Below are positions 27,844-31,817 of a stretch of 31,817 nucleotides of DNA, in pieces. Numbering within the stretch: the stretch's first letter is position 1; the number at the start of each line of letters is the position of its first letter. The notes beneath the pieces are model-generated. The model had not been told where the DNA came from. It worked only from the letters and a program-made list of their open reading frames with translations, and made no database searches. This stretch comes from a virus. The stretch covers positions 1 to 31,817 of IMG/VR virus record IMGVR_UViG_3300010885_078619; one strand, given 5' to 3'. The position numbers were made by a program, and so were the translations under genes.

Positions 27844-27921
27844 TGGTGGGACAGGAGGGACTCGAACCCCCACATGTTCGCTTATGAGGCGACTAATCTG
27901 AACCTATTGATTTACTGTCCC
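27844..27921 (-). tRNA. tRNA with CAT anticodon (Met or Ile2), copy 2
   Basis: Acceptor gggacag/ctgtccc perfect, anticodon loop ctCATaa, T-arm ggggg-ttcgagt-ccctc, encoded CCA. Very similar D-arm to copy 1, so a tandem duplicate; one of the two may have been recruited for AUA decoding. Confidence 0.9.
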
Positions 27922-27932
27922 ATTTTAGTATT

Positions 27933-28009
27933 TGGCACCCCCAGATGGATTCGAACCACCGACCGGTCGGGTAGAAACCGACAGCTCTAATCCGCTGAGC
28001 TATGGGGGC
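27933..28009 (-). tRNA. tRNA-Arg (TCT)
   Basis: Acceptor gccccca/tgggggt (G-T at first pair), anticodon loop ttTCTac in stem gtcgg/ccgac, T-arm ggtgg-ttcgaat-ccatc, encoded CCA. Reads AGA. Confidence 0.92.
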
Positions 28010-28034
28010 GTGTTGTGTTTTCTTTTGTGATTTT

Positions 28035-28119
28035 TGGTGGAAGGTGATGGATTCGAACCATCGAAGGCGGTGCCGGCAGATTTACAGTCTGCTCCCTTTA
28101 GCCACTCGGGAAACCTTCC
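28035..28119 (-). tRNA. tRNA-Tyr (GTA)
   Basis: Class II shape with anticodon loop ctGTAaa in stem gcaga/tctgc, acceptor ggaaggt/accttcc, T-arm gatgg-ttcgaat-ccatc, encoded CCA. Reads UAU and UAC. Confidence 0.93.
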
Positions 28120-28150
28120 TTGGAGACGTTACGTTGATTATCAAAGAACG

Positions 28151-28236
28151 TGGTACCAGGGACGGGACTCGAACCCGTACGACTGTGAGGTCCGCGGATT
28201 TTAAGTCCGCTGCGTATACCATTCCGCCACCCTGGC
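28151..28236 (-). tRNA. tRNA-Leu (TAA)
   Basis: Class II shape with anticodon loop ctTAAaa in stem gcgga/tccgc, acceptor gccaggg/ccctggt, T-arm acggg-ttcgagt-cccgt, encoded CCA. Reads UUA. Confidence 0.93.
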
Positions 28237-28282
28237 AAGGTGAGGGACCTATTGTGACCGGGTCCCTGGGCGGTGTATTTAT

Positions 28283-28603
28283 TTACTTAGTTTTGGTCTT
28301 GGTCGCCGTTGGTGTCTTCTTGGTGGGTGTTGTCTTCTCGAGGAGGACTGGAACGACCTGTGCGTAGTAGGATGATGGGACGTCAGGTCGACGATGGTTG
28401 ATGTTGGAGGCGCATGAGGCAGCCTTGGATCGTGAGTAGAAGATCTGGGCTTCGGCCTTGACAGACCAGATTCCACGGAGTCGACCGGAGTATGCACGGC
28501 GGTTGAGGAACTTGCCTGCGTTTGCCTCCCGCACGATGTAGGCGGTGTAGTACTTGTCCATGTCGATGTCTGAGGCGAACTGCTGCGTCTTGGTGTTATT
28601 CAT
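28283..28603 (-). CDS. Hypothetical protein with basic Thr/Lys tail
   Basis: A 106-residue protein: MNNTKTQQFASDIDMDKYYT, AYIVREANAGKFLNRRAYSG, IWSVKAEAQIFYSRSKAASC, and a tail KKTPTATKTKTK that should be disordered and DNA- or RNA-binding. Shine-Dalgarno aaggaaag. Lies within the tRNA cluster. Confidence 0.7.
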   Translation of the reverse strand: MNNTKTQQFASDIDMDKYYTAYIVREANAGKFLNRRAYSGRLRGIWSVKAEAQIFYSRSKAASCASNINHRRPDVPSSYYAQVVPVLLEKTTPTKKTPTATKTKTK

Positions 28604-28663
28604 GTTGTTTATATTATTCTTTCCTTGGCTGGATTTACAAACTATTTTTTGGGGTGGAATCTG

Positions 28664-28879
28664 TTAGGCTGCGAGGATTGTGGCGGTGTTGGAGGCGATG
28701 TGTTTGGCGTTGTCGTTGGTGGTGATGATGGCTTCTTGTGAGTTTGAGAAGAAGATGTTGTTGCGTGGGTCGATGATGGGGTCGATGTGGATGATGGGGA
28801 GGAAGGATCCTGAGGGAGTGAGGATGACTTGACCGATTTGGAGGGAGCTGACCTTGGTGGTTGTTGTGTTGTTGCTCAT
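28664..28879 (-). CDS. Hypothetical small beta-rich protein
   Basis: A 71-residue protein: MSNNTTTTKVSSLQIGQVIL, TPSGSFLPIIHIDPIIDPRN, then SQEAIITTNDNAKHIASNTA. LQIGQVILT recalls the PGDLVR opening, so a distant relation to the PGD family is possible. No function recognised. Confidence 0.62.
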   Translation of the reverse strand: MSNNTTTTKVSSLQIGQVILTPSGSFLPIIHIDPIIDPRNNIFFSNSQEAIITTNDNAKHIASNTATILAA

Positions 28880-28905
28880 GGTGGGTATAAGTATGTTGAT
28901 TTTGA

Positions 28906-28977
28906 GCCACCTGTCGGAATCGAACCGACGACCTACGGGTTAAAAGCCCGCTGCTCTACCGACTGAGATACAGTCCC
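28906..28977 (-). tRNA. Chimeric tRNA-Lys (TTT) with mismatched acceptor
   Basis: Good D-, anticodon (gcggg-ctTTTaa-cccgt) and T-arms (gtcgg-ttcgatt-ccgac), but the acceptor strands gggactg and aggtggc cannot pair. The 3' strand aggtggc is the perfect complement of gccacct, the 5' strand of the orphan tRNA half at 29614-29645. Probably a recombinant, non-functional tRNA. Confidence 0.7.
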
Positions 28978-29013
28978 ATGACGTCAATCTAAGCGAGGCG
29001 ACCCCAGTGGGAA

Positions 29014-29097
29014 TGGAGCCTGAGGTCAGATTCGAACTGACGTGGGTTACCCGCCGCGTTACAAATGCGGTCCAATCGACCTCTATGGGACTCAGGC
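29014..29097 (-). tRNA. tRNA-Thr (TGT), atypical variable arm
   Basis: Acceptor gcctgag/ctcaggc perfect, T-arm gtcag-ttcgaat-ctgac perfect, encoded CCA. Anticodon loop ttTGTaa, with the last stem pair mismatched (A-C). The variable region cgggtaacccac is far longer than normal for threonine tRNA. Its 5' end overlaps the stop of the HNH gene. Confidence 0.75.
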
Positions 29098-29568
29098 TTG
29101 ATTCTTGAATTCTCTGTTACCTTTTCTTATTCGTGTTGATGTTTTTTCTTTTGATGATCTTCCCCAATTTCTAAAGTTAGGTGTTAGTGCGTGACAGTTA
29201 GGACATAATACTCTAAGATTTTCTTTTGTATTATTAGTATGATTACCGTCGATATGATCGATTTCTAGAATTGTCTGTCCATTATCTCGTGTCTTATTAT
29301 AACCGCATTGAGAACAAGTATTATTCGCTTCTTGCAATAATCGTTCTCGTCGTTTACCGTAACCCAGCTTTTCAAAAGGAACCGAAGACCAATCAGTATA
29401 AGAATGTTGATTCTTTGCTTCTTTACCTCTTCTCGACTTCATTGCTTCGTAAAAAGCTTCTGTCTTGGGAGGAACAGCAATCCTATCAGGGTTTTCCTTA
29501 CAGTGCCTTTCATGATATTTCAATCCTCTTTTTCCACATTCTCTTGAACAATATTTACATGTATCCAT
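29092..29568 (-). CDS. HNH homing endonuclease with zinc finger
   Basis: A 158-residue protein. N-terminal zinc module CKYCSRECGKRGLKYHERHC (about 4-23), a basic linker, then the HNH core: CSQCGYNKTRD, ILEIDHIDGNHTNN and LRVLCPNCHALTPNFRN. Of the type found in phage tRNA clusters. It lies directly between an orphan tRNA 5' half and a tRNA-Thr whose start it overlaps, as expected if its insertion rearranged the cluster. Confidence 0.9.
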   Translation of the reverse strand: MDTCKYCSRECGKRGLKYHERHCKENPDRIAVPPKTEAFYEAMKSRRGKEAKNQHSYTDWSSVPFEKLGYGKRRERLLQEANNTCSQCGYNKTRDNGQTILEIDHIDGNHTNNTKENLRVLCPNCHALTPNFRNWGRSSKEKTSTRIRKGNREFKNQA

Positions 29569-29591
29569 ATTACTAAGTATTAGTTACATGC

Positions 29592-29621
29592 AACCGTTGA
29601 CCAAAAAAAGTGAAACCGTTG
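29592..29621 (-). repeat. Short direct repeat at the tRNA break point
   Basis: The eight bases aaccgttg occur at 29592-29599 and 29614-29621, at the point where the tRNA half ends. They may mark the insertion or repair junction. Confidence 0.45.
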
Positions 29622-29645
29622 CTCTACCAGCTGAGCTAAGGTGGC
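29614..29645 (-). pseudogene. Orphan 5' half of a tRNA
   Basis: Begins gccacct, then a canonical D-arm (tagctcagctggtagagc), then the start of an anticodon stem (acggt) and loop. The sequence then loses all tRNA character. Its missing 3' acceptor strand, aggtggc, is found on the chimeric tRNA-Lys at 28906-28912. Confidence 0.75.
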
Positions 29646-29680
29646 GGGTTGTGGGCGGGTTGTTTCCGCCCGAGGTGTGT

Positions 29681-30379
29681 TTATCCGTTCATCGTCTTGG
29701 AGGGCTTGACGGTGTCGTCGCTCCTGGTGATGAGCTCAACATCGGAGGTGAAGAGGTAGATGGGCTTGCGGCCTTCGATCTCCACGTAGCATCTGATGCG
29801 CTGTGAGCTGTCGACGATGCCGGTGAGTCCGATGAAGCGAGGATCTCCGCCGATGATGCGGACGAGGTCGCCTTGTTCGATCCTGACGTTGCGAGATCGC
29901 TCGGTGGCGGCGACACGGTTGTGATGTTGGAGATGGAGTGAAATTGATGCGATGGTGGCTGCATCGAAGTTGGAGATGATGTCGCTGAAGATGACAGCGG
30001 CTTGGTCGTTGAGCTTCGGCAGCTTGGCGCCGGCCTTCTCGACCTTCTTCATGTGTGCCGGCTTCTTGTTGTCGTTGAGAGCCTGTAGCGCTGCCAGCTT
30101 CTCTGCCTTGGCTGCAGCTCGGGCGCCGCGCCGGTCGGCACGCTCTGCCTCGAGCTTGGAGAGCTTGTTGGCCTTGTTTGCCTCGCGGGTGGCCTTGCGC
30201 TCGGCCTTTGCCTCGTCGTCGGTGGATGGCGACTTCTTGCCCTTGGCAAGTTCGGCCTTGACAGGCTTTGCCATGGCAACGGCCGGCTCGGAGGAAGCGG
30301 ATGCGTCCTTGGCAGCCTTGCGAGCCTTGGCAGCAGCGAGAGCCTTATCGATTGCGGAGAGCTTGGTCGTGTCAGTCAT
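29681..30379 (-). CDS. Basic Ala/Lys-rich protein with C-terminal KOW-like domain
   Basis: A 232-residue protein; ATG at 30379 is chosen because aaggaat is spaced eight bases from it (the Met two codons upstream is too close). Residues 1-115 are Ala/Lys/Glu-rich (ALAAAKARKAAKD, ERKATREANKANKLSKLE), a long charged helix or disordered region. Residues 115-150 contain VIFSDIISNFDAATIASISL. The end is KOW/SH3-like: VRIEQGDLVRIIGGDPRFIG, LTGIVDSSQRIRCYVEI. This domain has the same GDLVRI opening as the PGD array. Probably nucleic-acid binding (inference). Confidence 0.78.
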   Translation of the reverse strand: MTDTTKLSAIDKALAAAKARKAAKDASASSEPAVAMAKPVKAELAKGKKSPSTDDEAKAERKATREANKANKLSKLEAERADRRGARAAAKAEKLAALQALNDNKKPAHMKKVEKAGAKLPKLNDQAAVIFSDIISNFDAATIASISLHLQHHNRVAATERSRNVRIEQGDLVRIIGGDPRFIGLTGIVDSSQRIRCYVEIEGRKPIYLFTSDVELITRSDDTVKPSKTMNG

Positions 30380-30417
30380 TTCCATATTCCTTGTTGTTTG
30401 GTTGCCGTTACTTTCTT

Positions 30418-30445
30418 AATTTACTCTGTGGTTGCCGACTTTGCA
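30418..30445 (-). promoter_or_regulatory. Promoter-like element with 5' leader
   Basis: Minus strand: TGCAAA, 16 bases, TAAATT. Unlike the leaderless set, about 38 bases lie between the -10-like box and the ATG at 30379, with a Shine-Dalgarno. Confidence 0.45.
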
Positions 30446-30449
30446 CCGA

Positions 30450-30725
30450 CTATTTTTCGTTTGCGATTTTAATTTCTTCCTCCGTTGGAGGGCGCAGTTT
30501 GAAGCTGGAGGAAGGAATGACGAAGATTCCGTCGTAGATGAGATCCCCTGCCATGTTGAGGCAACCCCCGATGGTGTCGATGATGGGGAAGGTCTCGCCG
30601 ATGTAGTGATTCACGTAGACTCGTTTATTGACGTCGAAGTATATCCAGTCTTTGGTGAGTACCGCCATCAGGCGAGGTGTCGTGTTGTTGAGTTTTGGAT
30701 AGAGAGGCTTTTGCTTTTCTTCCAT
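30450..30725 (-). CDS. Hypothetical phage protein
   Basis: A 91-residue protein from ATG at 30725, one base after the stop of the upstream gene. MEEKQKPLYPKLNNTTPRLM, AVLTKDWIYFDVNKRVYVNH, TFPIIDTIGGCLNMAGDLIY, ending PPTEEEIKIANEK. Strand-rich with an acidic tail. No family recognised. The longer frame (to 30908) lies within the upstream gene and is rejected. Confidence 0.7.
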   Translation of the reverse strand: MEEKQKPLYPKLNNTTPRLMAVLTKDWIYFDVNKRVYVNHYIGETFPIIDTIGGCLNMAGDLIYDGIFVIPSSSFKLRPPTEEEIKIANEK

Positions 30726-30726
30726 G

Positions 30727-31077
30727 TCAGTAGTGTCCTGGTCGAGTGGTGTGACCCGACCAGGCGGTACCGTCCCAGATGTATGCATGTTCTGTGCCAA
30801 AATCTGGCCAAGCTTCTCGAAGCATCTCGTCGAGGTTGTCGTAGAAGACGAATTCCTTGTCTTCCCCACGATCCCTGGCGTATGCCACGGTCTCGGCGAG
30901 GGTGTCACCCAAGGAGCTCAGGTTGCCGAGCTCCACGAGTTCTCGAGCTAGCTTGGATGAGTTGTAATGATTCGTGAGGGTTGCGCCTACTCCCTCAGGG
31001 CGGCCGTCGTAGTGACAGTAAACGCCCTCGATGGATCCGTTAGCGTGAATGATTCCGATGCATGAGCGAGTTGACAT
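30727..31077 (-). CDS. Conserved phage protein (MSTRS...CHYDGxPEGVG family)
   Basis: A 116-residue protein: MSTRSCIGIIHANGSIEGVY, CHYDGRPEGVGATLTNHYNS, ELVELGNLSSLGDTLAE. I recognise this as a widespread family of phage and bacterial proteins with MSTRSxIG and YCHYDGYPEGVG; function unestablished. The C-terminal part (YIWDGTAWSGHTTRPGHY) is normal for the family. Same operon as the gene downstream. Confidence 0.88.
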   Translation of the reverse strand: MSTRSCIGIIHANGSIEGVYCHYDGRPEGVGATLTNHYNSSKLARELVELGNLSSLGDTLAETVAYARDRGEDKEFVFYDNLDEMLREAWPDFGTEHAYIWDGTAWSGHTTRPGHY

Positions 31078-31086
31078 GTGTACCTT

Positions 31087-31317
31087 TCAGTGATTGGATG
31101 CGAGGGCGAGAGGTTGGACTTCGGTGCGTAGTCTCTGGACGGTGGAGAGGAAGCCGATGTAGGCTTCGTCGATGGCATCGATCTCCCTGAAGTCAGGGTC
31201 GGTGGCGTTCTCCTCCAGGACTTGCAGCTCTTTGATGCGATTCTTCATCTGTCTCAGCTCGAATTCGAGTGAGGTGAGGTGAGACATCTTCAGGGTGTAG
31301 AACAGCTGAGGAATCAT
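31087..31317 (-). CDS. Hypothetical coiled-coil protein
   Basis: A 76-residue protein from ATG at 31317, with Shine-Dalgarno aaagga. MSHLTSLEFELRQMKNRIKE forms a heptad-like helix, followed by FREIDAIDEAYIGFLSTVQR. Probably an all-helical dimer. No function recognised. Confidence 0.68.
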   Translation of the reverse strand: MIPQLFYTLKMSHLTSLEFELRQMKNRIKELQVLEENATDPDFREIDAIDEAYIGFLSTVQRLRTEVQPLALASNH

Positions 31318-31328
31318 TCTTTTTCCTT

Positions 31329-31586
31329 TCAGTAGGAAGCCTGGCGACAGATGACTGGCTTTTGGCTTGACGGCATTAGGAGCCTCTTCTTGTAGCCGTT
31401 TCCGACATTGATGCAGTTGAAGTAGAAGACTGCTTGAGCCAGATCACCACGGAACGAGTAGCGGGTTCGGTAGCTACCCTTGCTGTACCGGCCGACCTGC
31501 ACGAGGAACTCGGTGGCGGAGGAGTATGCAATGTGCTTGCCGTTGAGTGTTGCGGTCTTGAGGTTCGTCTGCATTCCGTTCATCAT
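31329..31586 (-). CDS. Hypothetical basic beta-rich protein
   Basis: An 85-residue protein (MMNGMQTNLKTATLNGKHIA, LVQVGRYSKGSYRTRYSFRG, DLAQAVFYFNCINVGNGYKK). A leaderless-type promoter precedes it. Double Met at the start; the second ATG is equally possible. Reads as a small RNA- or protein-binding fold; no family recognised. Confidence 0.68.
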   Translation of the reverse strand: MMNGMQTNLKTATLNGKHIAYSSATEFLVQVGRYSKGSYRTRYSFRGDLAQAVFYFNCINVGNGYKKRLLMPSSQKPVICRQASY

Positions 31587-31621
31587 GATCTTAATCTACC
31601 TTGAGGATTGTTGACTTTGCA
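31587..31621 (-). promoter_or_regulatory. Leaderless-type promoter element
   Basis: Minus strand: TGCAAA, 17 bases, TAGATT, AAGATC, ATG at 31586. The -35-like box starts one base after the upstream stop codon. Confidence 0.62.
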
Positions 31622-31622
31622 C

Positions 31623-31793
31623 TCAGTCGAGAGAGGCCTTCAGATTCGCGATGCCGATCTCGAACGCCCGGATGTCGAGAGGATCCGTGGCGGTACGCAG
31701 GGACTCCGTCATGCTGTCGAGCAGCGTTCGACGGTATTCCACCGGCAGATTGGTGAGGTCGAGCTTCTTAACTTCGGATCGGTTGGCTTCCAT
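31623..31793 (-). CDS. Hypothetical small helical protein
   Basis: A 56-residue gene from ATG at 31793: MEANRSEVKKLDLTNLPVEY, RRTLLDSMTESLRTATDPLD, then IRAFEIGIANLKASLD. Upstream, TAGAGT-AGAACC-ATG fits the leaderless promoter; its -35 box would lie beyond the window. GC-rich codons relative to the array. Confidence 0.65.
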   Translation of the reverse strand: MEANRSEVKKLDLTNLPVEYRRTLLDSMTESLRTATDPLDIRAFEIGIANLKASLD

Positions 31794-31817
31794 GGTTCTA
31801 CTCTATCAGGTTGAGGT

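Noticed and set aside
29092-29645. Group I intron in a tRNA with an HNH gene inside
   Set aside because: Only about 45 bases lie between the tRNA half and the HNH start, and the HNH stop runs into tRNA-Thr. There is no room for an intron core, and no matching anticodon-stem 3' half follows.
29646-29680. GC hairpin gggcgg/ccgccc as terminator
   Set aside because: No T-run follows on the minus strand; it may be an RNA processing feature but this cannot be supported.

Overview
The window looks like an accessory region of a large tailed double-stranded DNA phage, possibly from a marine or aquatic setting. The evidence is about 70 mostly tiny genes packed on one strand with ATGA/GTGA overlaps, a tRNA cluster carrying free-standing homing endonucleases, two large LamG-type tail or adhesin proteins, T4-style internal-protein features, and metabolic genes of bacterial type (SpeD, MlaC, EamA). 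The phage tRNAs read mostly A/U-ending codons, which suggests a host with higher GC than the phage. No terminase, capsid, portal or polymerase gene lies here, so placement of the phage is inference.

Layout. 1-12.3 kb and 16.2-18.9 kb: a minus-strand array of about 30 small (55-115 aa) paralogues that mostly begin MKPGDLVR and resemble a small SH3/KOW-like barrel. They are arranged in short overlapping operons. Most of these operons start with one recurrent element, TGCAAA-N17-TA(N)3T-N6-ATG, a promoter-like sequence placed so that the mRNA would be leaderless. The array is interrupted by an IS200/IS605 element (tnpA+tnpB, 1.1-2.7 kb), a tnpB-only relative sharing its end hairpins (12.5-13.6 kb), a BCS1-like AAA ATPase (8.4-9.4 kb), a duplicated two-gene cassette whose second copy carries an amber codon, and a LamG protein (10.8-11.7 kb). 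13.7-16.1 kb: a metallophosphoesterase, a conserved phage hypothetical, and the only long plus-strand non-mobile gene. 17.5-18.2 kb: a frameshifted ADP-ribosyltransferase with a possible capsid-targeting leader. 19.1-22.1 kb: a 1000-residue protein with a beta-propeller nested inside the first of three LamG domains. 22.2-24.5 kb: auxiliary genes (EamA-like permease, MlaC-like lipid carrier, HNH, S-adenosylmethionine decarboxylase). 24.6-26.3 kb: leader-bearing and small membrane proteins. 26.4-29.65 kb: a minus-strand tRNA cluster (Gly, Lys, Glu, Ser, two CAU, Arg, Tyr, Leu, a chimeric Lys, Thr and an orphan 5' half) with two homing endonucleases. 29.7-31.8 kb: a KOW-tailed basic protein and several small phage hypotheticals.

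How it may work together (inference): at least four unrelated proteins share an N-terminal (Q/E)LRxIIxEE leader that fits the T4 capsid-targeting and prohead-protease logic. One of them is an ADP-ribosyltransferase, as T4 Alt is. These may be packaged and injected, while the leaderless-promoter array supplies a large set of small host-takeover proteins.
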